From: Veillonella parvula DSM 2008
GTDB lineage: Bacteria; Bacillota; Negativicutes; Veillonellales; Veillonellaceae
Direction: 5' to 3'
Assembly (NCBI RefSeq): GCF_000024945.1
Contig: NC_013520.1
Span: 1,078,501-1,142,500, forward strand
Length of the DNA stretch: 64,000 nt
In this document: piece after piece, positions 15,804-23,948 of the stretch
Numbering within the stretch: position 1 is the stretch's first letter
How the letters are laid out: every line of letters begins with the position of its first letter
Notes under the pieces: generated by a model
Database searches by the model: none
What the model was told of the DNA's origin: nothing
The model's input: only the letters and a program-made list of their open reading frames with translations
Translations under genes and position numbers: made by a program

Positions 15804-16998
15804 AAGCGCCCCTCCTTCCTTGACGATATGCTTCAATGCGAATGTTATTATCTAATACTTTAGTCTTGGTAAAAGTTAATTGCGGCGAAGCCTCTAAACT
15901 TTCAAAACCACGGCCACCTACAGCTGGTGTAGCATCGTTACCACCAATAATAGTATTTCCAATATATGTTACGACCTTATCAAAGTTCATAGTTTCCACA
16001 AAAGAACTGATAATTGCGGATCCACCTTCAACAAGAATAGATGTGTAACCTAGTTCACCTAGTTTTGTAAGAATATCATCGATAGATAATTTCTTAATAT
16101 CGATAACAACGTCAGTACTCTTACTTTTACGTGTAGAAATAGATTCTACTACAGTAACAATGGTACCTACGTTTTCTAAAGCCTGAATTCGCTCTTTTGG
16201 ACAACCTTTAGATACTAAGATATGCACCTTGCGATTTTCTACGTCAAAAACCTGACTGGTAGTAGGCGTTCTACCTAGACTATCCAAGATAATTACATCT
16301 GGTTGATGAATCGTAATCGGTTCATCAAGTATGCTTTTATCTAATAACGCATCTGATAATTCACTATCCGTTAAACGACAATTTAACTGTGGATTATCTG
16401 CCAAAATTGTACCAATTCCAACGAGCATGGCATCATGCGTGGCACGCAACACATGTCCATCGCGACGAGAGGACTCATTTGTAATCCATTGAGATTGTCC
16501 AGTAGATGTAGCAATTTTCCCATCTAATGACATAGCACTTTTTATAGTGACAAAAGGCTTACCTGTCTGTATATAGGTAAAGAAATGCTCATTTAGTTCA
16601 GCACATTCATCACTACATACGGGGCAAACAACCTCAATACCTGCTTCACGAAGTAACTCCATTCCCTTTCCAGAAACTAGTGGATTTGGATCTGTACTAC
16701 CTACTATTACTTTAGCTATGCCAGCCTCAATGATACGAAGCGCACAAGGTGGTGTTTTTCCATAATGAGAACATGGCTCTAATGTTACGTATAAAGTAGC
16801 ACCTTTGGCATTATCACCTGCTTGATTTAGTGCATGCACCTCAGCATGAGCTGTACCAGCTTTATGGTGATAACCTTCACCGATTATTGTATTATCTTTT
16901 ACCACAACAGCACCAACCAAAGGATTTGGTGAGGTGTGACCTGTGGCTAATTTTGCCAGTTCAATGGCGCGCTTCATATATACTACGTCATCCACCAT
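15784..16998 (-). CDS. ribD: Bifunctional riboflavin deaminase/reductase
   Basis: 404 residues. The N-terminal deaminase has HAEVHAL (zinc His and catalytic Glu) and EPCSHYGKTPPCA (zinc Cys pair). The C-terminal reductase begins PFVTIKSAMSLDGKIATSTGQSQWIT (quoted in part: SAMSLDGKIA) and contains DAMLVGIGTILADNP and SILVEGGSAIISS. It carries out steps two and three of the pyrimidine branch. It is first in the operon ribD-ribE-ribBA-ribH. GAGGTGAT before the ATG lies directly beside the attenuator terminator's T-run, so expression of all four genes depends on the FMN riboswitch upstream. Confidence 0.95.
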   Translation of the reverse strand: MVDDVVYMKRAIELAKLATGHTSPNPLVGAVVVKDNTIIGEGYHHKAGTAHAEVHALNQAGDNAKGATLYVTLEPCSHYGKTPPCALRIIEAGIAKVIVGSTDPNPLVSGKGMELLREAGIEVVCPVCSDECAELNEHFFTYIQTGKPFVTIKSAMSLDGKIATSTGQSQWITNESSRRDGHVLRATHDAMLVGIGTILADNPQLNCRLTDSELSDALLDKSILDEPITIHQPDVIILDSLGRTPTTSQVFDVENRKVHILVSKGCPKERIQALENVGTIVTVVESISTRKSKSTDVVIDIKKLSIDDILTKLGELGYTSILVEGGSAIISSFVETMNFDKVVTYIGNTIIGGNDATPAVGGRGFESLEASPQLTFTKTKVLDNNIRIEAYRQGRRGAYVHGNR

Positions 16999-17008
16999 AT
17001 CACCTCAA

Positions 17009-17037
17009 TAAAAAAAGGACTATTATATAGTCCTTGG
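17009..17037 (-). terminator. FMN-controlled attenuator terminator
   Basis: Stem AAGGACTA/TAGTCCTT (17015-17022, 17028-17035), 5-base loop, followed on the minus strand by seven T, immediately before the ribD ribosome binding site. The minus-strand bases CCAAGGAC (17037-17030) can alternatively pair with GTCTTTGG at 17177-17170 in the riboswitch. The two structures exclude each other. Confidence 0.85.
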
Positions 17038-17069
17038 GTCATCATAAATGCGCACAAAAAATGTGCCTC

Positions 17070-17178
17070 GTCTTTTCTCATCCAGACTCTACTGTCGGTA
17101 TCGGAATTGCACCGATTCATACCAAAAAGGTTCGCGGACTTTACCGCCGGTAAGGAATTTCACCTATCCCCAAAGACT
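17070..17178 (-). promoter_or_regulatory. FMN riboswitch (RFN element)
   Basis: On the minus strand the conserved RFN blocks appear in order: GGGGATAGGTGAAATTCC, ACCGGCGGTAAAGTCCGCGA, ATCGGTGCAATTCCGATACC, GACAGTAGAGTCTGGATGAG. The P1 helix closes as GTCTTT/AAAGAC (17177-17172 with 17075-17070). It lies about 70 bases upstream of ribD, with an attenuator terminator between, so FMN binding should stop transcription. The element is a well-established riboswitch class. Confidence 0.97.
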
Positions 17179-17200
17179 TATCTATTTTGTTTATGAATTA

Positions 17201-17229
17201 ATAGTAACACTTTTATTAATGTTATGCAA
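17201..17229 (-). promoter_or_regulatory. Promoter of the riboflavin operon
   Basis: Minus strand TTGCAT (17229-17224), 17 bases, TACTAT (17206-17201). The predicted start near 17194 is about 16 bases before the first riboswitch helix. Confidence 0.65.
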
Positions 17230-17418
17230 GAATAAGAGTTTTGTATTGAGAAAGAATATTAAATAATTTAATTAAAATATAATTTTTAGAACACAAATAC
17301 TAGAACAATATAAAAAATAATATATATTTACTTTTAATATAAACATATATAAACTATGTATACAGTAAATAGTAACTTTTATCACATAATTACAAGTTAA
17401 ACAAGTCTAATATAGTAT

Positions 17419-17453
17419 ATATGGTTTGAATAACCATATTTTAATGATAGTAA
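17419..17453 (+). promoter_or_regulatory. Palindrome overlapping a possible poxB promoter
   Basis: ATATGGTT/AACCATAT, 8-bp perfect arms (17419-17426, 17432-17439) with 5-base centre, 35 bases before the poxB start. It overlaps a candidate -35 TTGAAT (17426-17431), followed by a 16-base spacer and TAGTAA (17448-17453). The position suits an operator for a dimeric regulator. The remainder of 17230-17418 is AT-rich with nothing recognised. Confidence 0.4.
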
Positions 17454-17474
17454 TTATTAAATATAGGTGATAAT

Positions 17475-19217
17475 ATGGCAAAAAAACGAATTTCTGATGT
17501 ACTTATAGAAGTCTTAGCCAATGCGGGCATCGAACGCATTTACGGTATCACTGGAGATAGTCTAAACTCTGTAAATGATAGTTTACGCCGCAATGGTAAA
17601 ATTGCTTTTGAACATGTACGACATGAAGAAACAGCAGCCTTTGCTGCCGGTGCAGAAGCATCCCTAACTCATAAACTAACTGTATGTGCTGGTAGCTCTG
17701 GTCCTGGCAACTTACACTTGATTAATGGTCTCTTCGACTGTCATCGCAATCGTGTTCCAGTATTGGCCATTGCTTCTCACATTCCTCAATCTGAAGTAGG
17801 CTTGAACTATTTCCAAGAAACACATCCAGAAAATCTATTCAAAGAATGTTCTTGTTTCTGCGAACTTGTATCCAATCCTAAACAAATGCCGGAAATTCTA
17901 TTCCGTGCTATGAACGCTGCTGTTGGTAACCAAGATGTTGCAGTTATCGTTCTTCCTGGGGACGTTGCCGTTATGGAAATGGAAATTGACGAATTACCTG
18001 TATGGACCCCACCTCGTTTACCTCATATTGTTCCACAACGAGAAGATATTGAAGAAATGGCTGCTCATTTAGAAACAGGCACACGTATTACCCTATTCTG
18101 TGGTGCCGGCTGTGAAGGTGCCCATGACGAAGTGGTAGAATTAGCAAAACGCTTACAAGCACCGGTTGTACATGCTTTCAGAGGTAAAGAATGGGTTGAA
18201 TGGGATAATCCATATGATGTAGGTATGACTGGCCTATTAGGCTATACATCTGGCTACCGTGCTATTGAACAATGTGATACATTGGTAATGCTTGGTACAG
18301 ACTTCCCTTACCGTCCATTTTATCCAGAAAATGCGAAAGTAATACAAGTAGATAGAGATCCTAGTGCATTAGGTCGTCGTGTTCCACTCACCCAAGGTAT
18401 TATTGGCACTGTAAAAGATACATTAAAAGAATTATTACCTCTTGTAGGCCAACGTGGTGATACTCAATTTATCGACACAGTGCGTAAAGCGTACACTAAA
18501 TTTAGAGGTGATTTAGATAGTTATGCCGTTGCCGAGCCAGATGGTGTAGCAATTCATCCTCAATACTTCGTAAATCGCCTCAATAAACTAGCAGCAGAAG
18601 ACGCGATCTTTACCTTTGACGTAGGGACTCCAGTTATTTGGACTGCTCGCCATCTAAAAACAAATGGTAAACGCCGTATTTTAGGATCCTTTAGCCACGG
18701 CTCCATGGCTAATGCTATGATGCATGCTATTGGCGCTCAAAATGCATGTCCTAACCGTCAAGTCATCTCCCTCTCTGGTGATGGTGGCTTTACAATGATG
18801 ATGGGCGAAATGTTAACATTAAAACAACTTAACTTACCTGTAAAAATCTTTGTATTCAATAACGAAGAACTTAGCTTTATCGCTATGGAAATGAAAGCTT
18901 CCGGCTATCTAGACTACGCTACAGACTTTGTAAATCCAGATTTCGGTAAACTTGCTGAAGCTGCTGGTATCAAAGGGGTTAGCATTCATAACTCTAGCGA
19001 AGTTGATGAAAAAATCACGGAAGCCCTTAACCATAATGGTCCAGTCATCGTTAACGTTCGCGTAGATAAACAAGAACTTGCTATGCCACCTAAAATCGCT
19101 TACCAACAAGCTAAAGGCTTCAGCAAATATTTAATCAATGCAATCCTTGATGGCCGTGGTACAGAACTTAAAGAAATGGCCAAAACAAACTGGATGAAAT
19201 ATAAATCCCTATACTAA
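17475..19217 (+). CDS. poxB: Pyruvate oxidase / pyruvate:quinone oxidoreductase (ThDP-dependent)
   Basis: 580 residues, closely patterned on E. coli PoxB throughout: YGITGDSLNSVNDSLRR, RHEETAAFAAGAEASL (ThDP Glu), SGPGNLHLINGLFDCHRN, VPVLAIASHIPQSE, FQETHPENLFKECS, MTGLLGYTSGYRAI, the ThDP-Mg motif GDGGFTMMMGEMLTLKQLNLPVKIFVFNN (GDG...NN), and FAD-domain sequences between. The C-terminal helix NAILDGRGTELKEMAKTNW matches the lipid-binding tail of PoxB that activates the enzyme at the membrane. It decarboxylates pyruvate to acetate and CO2, passing electrons to quinone. The gene is monocistronic, with a palindrome near its promoter and a strong terminator. Confidence 0.92.
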   Translation: MAKKRISDVLIEVLANAGIERIYGITGDSLNSVNDSLRRNGKIAFEHVRHEETAAFAAGAEASLTHKLTVCAGSSGPGNLHLINGLFDCHRNRVPVLAIASHIPQSEVGLNYFQETHPENLFKECSCFCELVSNPKQMPEILFRAMNAAVGNQDVAVIVLPGDVAVMEMEIDELPVWTPPRLPHIVPQREDIEEMAAHLETGTRITLFCGAGCEGAHDEVVELAKRLQAPVVHAFRGKEWVEWDNPYDVGMTGLLGYTSGYRAIEQCDTLVMLGTDFPYRPFYPENAKVIQVDRDPSALGRRVPLTQGIIGTVKDTLKELLPLVGQRGDTQFIDTVRKAYTKFRGDLDSYAVAEPDGVAIHPQYFVNRLNKLAAEDAIFTFDVGTPVIWTARHLKTNGKRRILGSFSHGSMANAMMHAIGAQNACPNRQVISLSGDGGFTMMMGEMLTLKQLNLPVKIFVFNNEELSFIAMEMKASGYLDYATDFVNPDFGKLAEAAGIKGVSIHNSSEVDEKITEALNHNGPVIVNVRVDKQELAMPPKIAYQQAKGFSKYLINAILDGRGTELKEMAKTNWMKYKSLY

Positions 19218-19269
19218 TATTGCAAAATTTGCAAAATCTGCCAAAATAAATAAACTGCAAAACTTTCAA

Positions 19270-19306
19270 AAAGAGGTGTCATCATTCGATGATACCTCTT
19301 TTATTG
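19270..19306. terminator. Terminator after poxB
   Basis: 14-bp stem (19270-19283 with 19288-19301, one G-T pair) and ATTC loop, followed by TTATT. The A-run on the other side lets it also end the convergent gene at 19314. Confidence 0.85.
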
Positions 19307-19313
19307 CATAATT

Positions 19314-19772
19314 TTAATCATATACTGTTATAAAACCTTCAGTCCAGCCCCTTAAATTGAGAGTAATCGTATCAATTCCTAAACAATCTAAACCATATAC
19401 TTTAAATATATCCCAGGTCTTATACCACTTTAATGCTTTCTCTGCATATTCTAAAGTGCTAAATAAACCTATGTATCCAGAACTGGAATAATATGAATTT
19501 ATATCGTAATCATACCAAACACCATAAATTTTATTATTTATTATTTCATAACTAACTTGATTACTTATATGAGAACAATCATTTAAATAGTGAGTTTTTA
19601 TGGAAAAGGAATCATCATTTAACTTAGAAAATCCAGACAATATTTTAGATTCAACTAGAGCCTCTTCAGCTAATGATATATCAGAAAAAAATCCCAAGCT
19701 AAAATATTCTGTATAAGGTAGCTCTTCATTCTTTTTATAGTGTGCGAAAGCTTCATATATTGGAACTCTCAT
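19314..19772 (-). CDS. Hypothetical protein built of two similar halves
   Basis: 152 residues, soluble, acidic. Each half follows the same pattern: a starting strand with Tyr/His, then LGFFSDISLAEEAL (about 26-39) or IGLFSTLEYAEKAL (about 100-113), a GF or Trp turn, and a closing strand with Asp/Ile (DDSFSIKTHYLND; GIDTITLNLRGWTEGF). This resembles a small group of DUF proteins (DUF7336-like) duplicated in tandem; the name is tentative. The ribosome binding site is weak (GGTG). It is probably co-transcribed with the 69-residue gene 45 bases upstream. Confidence 0.6.
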   Translation of the reverse strand: MRVPIYEAFAHYKKNEELPYTEYFSLGFFSDISLAEEALVESKILSGFSKLNDDSFSIKTHYLNDCSHISNQVSYEIINNKIYGVWYDYDINSYYSSSGYIGLFSTLEYAEKALKWYKTWDIFKVYGLDCLGIDTITLNLRGWTEGFITVYD

Positions 19773-19817
19773 AATTCACCAACTCGATTCAATATACATA
19801 TAACACATTAACTATTT

Positions 19818-20027
19818 CTATCTATAATAATCGTCCTCATAATCGTCTTTATACCGTATCGCATCGACCTCTGATGGAGATAGTACATTCCCCTCTTCAT
19901 CTACATATTCCATGAATTCGTTAATGTATACACCTGGAATATCTGATTCTTCTAATTCAATAGTATCTTCAGGTTCAATCTCCCAAAATTCTATCTCATC
20001 AGCATGATTTTGAAGTTGCTCAATCAT
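19818..20027 (-). CDS. Small acidic hypothetical protein
   Basis: 69 residues, strongly acidic (about one third Asp/Glu), beginning MIEQLQNHADEIEFWEIEPE and ending YKDDYEDDYYR. GGGAGTG six bases before the ATG is a reasonable ribosome binding site. No family is recognised. The sequence EYVDEEGNVLSPSEVDAIRY looks like a short beta-hairpin plus helix. It lies after the polC terminator and before the duplicated-domain gene, with which it may form a two-gene unit. Confidence 0.55.
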   Translation of the reverse strand: MIEQLQNHADEIEFWEIEPEDTIELEESDIPGVYINEFMEYVDEEGNVLSPSEVDAIRYKDDYEDDYYR

Positions 20028-20085
20028 ATTTCAACACTCCCTAGTATCAAAGACATATCTTAAATATATTGTAGCAAATTACATA

Positions 20086-20124
20086 AAAATAAGCACTATA
20101 TACCTTTTTAGGTGTATAGTGCTT
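20086..20124 (-). terminator. Terminator of the comEA-comEC-holA-polC operon
   Basis: 14-base arms AAGCACTATACACC/GGTATATAGTGCTT with one mismatch (20091-20104, 20111-20124), then ATTTTTATG on the minus strand, 31 bases after the polC stop. Confidence 0.85.
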
Positions 20125-20154
20125 ACTTTGTATTTAGTAATTTTTTGTATTAAA

Positions 20155-23100
20155 TTATGCCCCAAAGAGTGACATTTGTTCATCTTCAGGTAGTTCACCA
20201 CAGCATTTGAGGTCTTTCATAAGATCAATGATGGTATTTGATACTTTACAACGGCGTTGTAAGTCTTTTAAAGATGTAAATGGACGTTCATTTCTTTCCT
20301 CGACGATAGCATCAGCCACTGTTTCACCTAGAGAATCAATAGCTAAGAATGGTGGCAATAAAGCGCCATCCTTAATACTAAAGCGTCTAGCTTCGGAATG
20401 TTGAATATCTACATTAATAAAACGATAGCCCCGTTGATACATCTCCATAGATACTTCCAAGGCACTCATAAGGTCCTTATCTTTAGGACTGGCAGCACGA
20501 TCAAGAGCCTTGATACGGTTAAACTCGGTCAATTGTGTTTTGAGGTCCCCTGTCATGATTCGTAGATCGAAGGCTTTCGCACGAATGGAGAAGTAAGCTG
20601 CATAAAATGCCAATGGATGATATACCTTAAACCAAGCAATACGGAAAGCCATCATTACATAAGCTACCGCATGGGCCCGTGGGAATAGATAGGAAATCTT
20701 TTTACAAGATTCAATAAACCATTCAGGAATATTATTTTCACGCATTTCTGCTTCAAATTCCGTCGTAGCTTGTCCTTGTTTATTTCGTTTTTCGATCCCC
20801 TTACCTTTACGCACGTTTTCCATTACAAAGAAGCTATGCTTTCTATCCATGCCGCGATGAATCAAGAAGTTCATTACGTCGTCACGAGTTGAAATAGCTT
20901 CATTCAACTTACAAGTACCATTTTTAATAAGGTCTTGCGCATTATCGAGCCATACATTCGTACCATGAGAGAAACCAGAGATACGTACTAAGTCAGAGAA
21001 GGTTTGCGGACGAGAGTCTTCCAACATGCCCCGTACAAACTTCGTGCCACATTCTGGAACAGCTAAGCTAGCTACTTGGTCACCTTGCAATTGTTCAGGT
21101 GTTAAGCCAATCCCCTCTGTAGAGGAAAACAAGCTCAATGTTTTTGGATCATCAAATGGTATTGTTTTGGCGTCGATACCTGTCAAATCCTCTAGCATAC
21201 GAATAATGGTCGGATCATCATGGCCCAGAATATCAAGCTTAGTCATACGACCTTCGATGGAGTGATAATCAAAGTGTGTCGTTAATACGCCACTTTCCTT
21301 TTTATTCGCTGGATGTTGTATGGGCGTAAAGTGATGCACATCCATATCTCGAGGGCATACCATAATACCACCAGGGTGTTGTCCCGTAGTATTCTTCACA
21401 TTTGTAAAGCCCTTTGCTAAATGTTCAAAGAAACCATTGCGGGCTTGAATGTCTCTAATTTCGGCGTACTTTTTAACATAACCAAAAGCAGTTTTATCAG
21501 CTATAGTACCAATTGTACCGGCTTTAAATACATTGTCACGACCAAATAGTTCTTCCGTATATTTGTGAGCTTTTGCTTGGTAATCACCGGAGAAGTTAAG
21601 GTCAATATCTGGAACCTTGTCACCTTCAAAACCAAGGAAAATTGCAAATGGAATATCGTGACCATTTGTTTGTAACGCATGACCACACTTAGGACAATCT
21701 TTACGAGGCAAGTCAAAGCCCCCTGCATATTCACCCTTTTCAAAAAATTCTGAATATTTACAGTTAGGACATACATAATGTGGCGGTAATGGATTTACCT
21801 CTGTAATCTCAGACATGGTTGCTGCAAAGGAAGATCCTACGGAACCACGAGAACCTACGAGATACCCATCATCAAGAGATTTTTTTACCAATTTATGAGC
21901 GATATAATACAATACACCATAACCATTGGAGATAATACAATCTAGTTCATAGTCGAGACGCTCTTGTACGACACGCGGCAATGGATCACCGTAAATAGCC
22001 TTCGCATTTCTATAGCACATTTCTGTGAAAGCTTCGTCAGCACCTTCAATCTTAGGTGAGTAGGTCCCATCAGGAACTGGTTTAATATCTTCAATGCTGT
22101 CGTTGATAGCACGTGTATTGGTAACGACTACTTCGTATCGCTTCTCTTCACTTAAGTAAGGGAATGACGCAAGCATTTCATCTGTAGTACGTAAATGTAA
22201 ATCTGGTTGTTCGTCTGCATCTGGATATCCACATGCAGTTAGCATGATTTCACGATATATTTTCTCTTCTGGTGTCAAATAATGAACGTCACAAGTAGCA
22301 CATACAGGTTTATTCAAGGCTTCCCCTAATTCGATAACGGTCTTATTCATATCGATGAGGGCTTGCTCATCTGGCATGAGACCTTTACGAACCAAAAACA
22401 TATTGTTAGTATGTGGCTGAATTTCAAGATAATCGTAGAAGGATGCTATTTCCAAAAGCTCTTCTTTTGTAGCTCCACGAACAATAGATTGCATAAGTTC
22501 CCCTGCTTCACAAGCAGAACCGATGATAATACCTTCACGATGTTCTTCAATAACGGAACGAGGCAAACGAGGACGAACCTTGTAATGTTCAAGGTGAGAA
22601 ATAGAAATCATTTTATATAAATTACGCAAACCAACCATATTTTTAGCTAATAAAATAATATGATAGCGTTTATCTTTTTCCTTCTTCTTCTTTTTATCTA
22701 GTACAAGTTCCTCATCTTTTGTTACCGTTTCATCTTCAATAAGATAACCTTCTACACCATAGATAACCTTAACACCTAGCTCTTTGCCAAGGGCTTGCGC
22801 TTCAGGAAAGGCTTGTACAACACCATGATCAGTAATAGCAACCGCAGGATGACCCCATTTTTTAACTGTTTTAAATAAATCCTTAACAGATACGAGAGCA
22901 TCTTTATCACTCATCTTAGTATGTAAATGAAGCTCTACACGAGAATCTGGACGGTTTTCAGTTCGCTCTACACTTGTAGTTTCCACTGCTTCAATACTGC
23001 GAATCGATAAGATATAATCTTTATCAAAACGATCATCAAAGTTGACACTACCTTGTACACGAACGCGTTGTAAGCCTTTTAATTGTTTAAGTAGCGCATC

Positions 23101-23946
23101 CCCTTCTTCAGGGCTATTCGTAAACTTGATAAATTTAATGCTGTTTGTATCATCTACAATGCTGCCATTAACGATACTTTTACCAGTCTTAGTATCACGT
23201 TTATCTAAACCTACAAAGACACCTTCAAAAATTACACTAGGTGTATCCACGGTGCCCATGATTTTAGAGGTGACCCCTTGAATTTTTGGCCCTAAAATCA
23301 TGCCTTCATCAGTAGGTGCATCCTTTGGTGCACGACGAGGATATTTGCCATCCCCTTCACTTCCTTTAGCCGTAGATTTTGTAGTTTTTTTAGGTCCAAA
23401 GCCTTTGCTTGCTTTAGGTGTACTGCTCACAGATGCGATAGTATCGCTACTGCTAGATTCGGCAGCCGTATGATTAGAACGAGACACAACAACTGGACTA
23501 TTGTTGAAATAGCCTAATTCAACAGCTTCTACAAATGGGGCAAAATCATCTTCGTCTACATCATCATATTCATCTTGTTGATCATAACCTGCAAAAGACT
23601 TACCTCTAGGTACTTGATTTTTAGCCTCTTCAGCTTCACGTTGTGCTTCAGCCGCTTCAATCCATTCACCAGCACCACAGCCACCGCCATAATAATAGGT
23701 ATCTAACCCTTCACCCGTTTCAGTATCTATCTTCCACGCAAAGCAACAAGCTGAATCTGTATTTGTTGGAATATCATCAAAAGAGATATTTTTTTCCTTG
23801 TACCATGCAGACAACCTTTCACGTAGACTAAGCAATGTGGAAAATGCAGAGTCCGCTGCTTGAATCGTCACATGTTGGCTATGACAGTTCACATAGAAAG
23901 ATGATTTCTTATTCCGTTTTGGTACAACACGATAACGTACTTTCAT
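20155..23946 (-). CDS. polC: PolC-type DNA polymerase III alpha subunit lacking the exonuclease domain
   Basis: 1263 residues; the replicative polymerase. Order: N-terminal domain (1-100), acidic/Ser-rich linker (100-215), OB-fold (about 237-320), PHP domain starting HLHTKMSDKDA (340), zinc Cys pairs CPNC (726-729) and CPKC (751-754), palm PDIDLNFSG (779-787), and GSRGSVGSSFAATM (698-711). It ends in a QMSLF clamp-binding motif (1257-1261). The B. subtilis enzyme is about 1437 residues, with a DEDD exonuclease inserted in the PHP domain after YGLEANIVDDG. Here YGVEGYLIEDE (396-406) runs through a Lys-rich linker of about 20 residues straight into HIILLAKNMVGLRNLYK (429-445), so proofreading is absent from this chain. 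It starts two bases after holA. Confidence 0.96.
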   Translation of the reverse strand: MKVRYRVVPKRNKKSSFYVNCHSQHVTIQAADSAFSTLLSLRERLSAWYKEKNISFDDIPTNTDSACCFAWKIDTETGEGLDTYYYGGGCGAGEWIEAAEAQREAEEAKNQVPRGKSFAGYDQQDEYDDVDEDDFAPFVEAVELGYFNNSPVVVSRSNHTAAESSSSDTIASVSSTPKASKGFGPKKTTKSTAKGSEGDGKYPRRAPKDAPTDEGMILGPKIQGVTSKIMGTVDTPSVIFEGVFVGLDKRDTKTGKSIVNGSIVDDTNSIKFIKFTNSPEEGDALLKQLKGLQRVRVQGSVNFDDRFDKDYILSIRSIEAVETTSVERTENRPDSRVELHLHTKMSDKDALVSVKDLFKTVKKWGHPAVAITDHGVVQAFPEAQALGKELGVKVIYGVEGYLIEDETVTKDEELVLDKKKKKEKDKRYHIILLAKNMVGLRNLYKMISISHLEHYKVRPRLPRSVIEEHREGIIIGSACEAGELMQSIVRGATKEELLEIASFYDYLEIQPHTNNMFLVRKGLMPDEQALIDMNKTVIELGEALNKPVCATCDVHYLTPEEKIYREIMLTACGYPDADEQPDLHLRTTDEMLASFPYLSEEKRYEVVVTNTRAINDSIEDIKPVPDGTYSPKIEGADEAFTEMCYRNAKAIYGDPLPRVVQERLDYELDCIISNGYGVLYYIAHKLVKKSLDDGYLVGSRGSVGSSFAATMSEITEVNPLPPHYVCPNCKYSEFFEKGEYAGGFDLPRKDCPKCGHALQTNGHDIPFAIFLGFEGDKVPDIDLNFSGDYQAKAHKYTEELFGRDNVFKAGTIGTIADKTAFGYVKKYAEIRDIQARNGFFEHLAKGFTNVKNTTGQHPGGIMVCPRDMDVHHFTPIQHPANKKESGVLTTHFDYHSIEGRMTKLDILGHDDPTIIRMLEDLTGIDAKTIPFDDPKTLSLFSSTEGIGLTPEQLQGDQVASLAVPECGTKFVRGMLEDSRPQTFSDLVRISGFSHGTNVWLDNAQDLIKNGTCKLNEAISTRDDVMNFLIHRGMDRKHSFFVMENVRKGKGIEKRNKQGQATTEFEAEMRENNIPEWFIESCKKISYLFPRAHAVAYVMMAFRIAWFKVYHPLAFYAAYFSIRAKAFDLRIMTGDLKTQLTEFNRIKALDRAASPKDKDLMSALEVSMEMYQRGYRFINVDIQHSEARRFSIKDGALLPPFLAIDSLGETVADAIVEERNERPFTSLKDLQRRCKVSNTIIDLMKDLKCCGELPEDEQMSLFGA

Positions 23947-23948
23947 TT

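Noticed and set aside
22663-22749. Frameshift or assembly error explaining the missing PolC exonuclease
   Set aside because: The frame is uninterrupted across the junction and flanking PHP sequences are intact; no exonuclease remnant is seen in other frames nearby.
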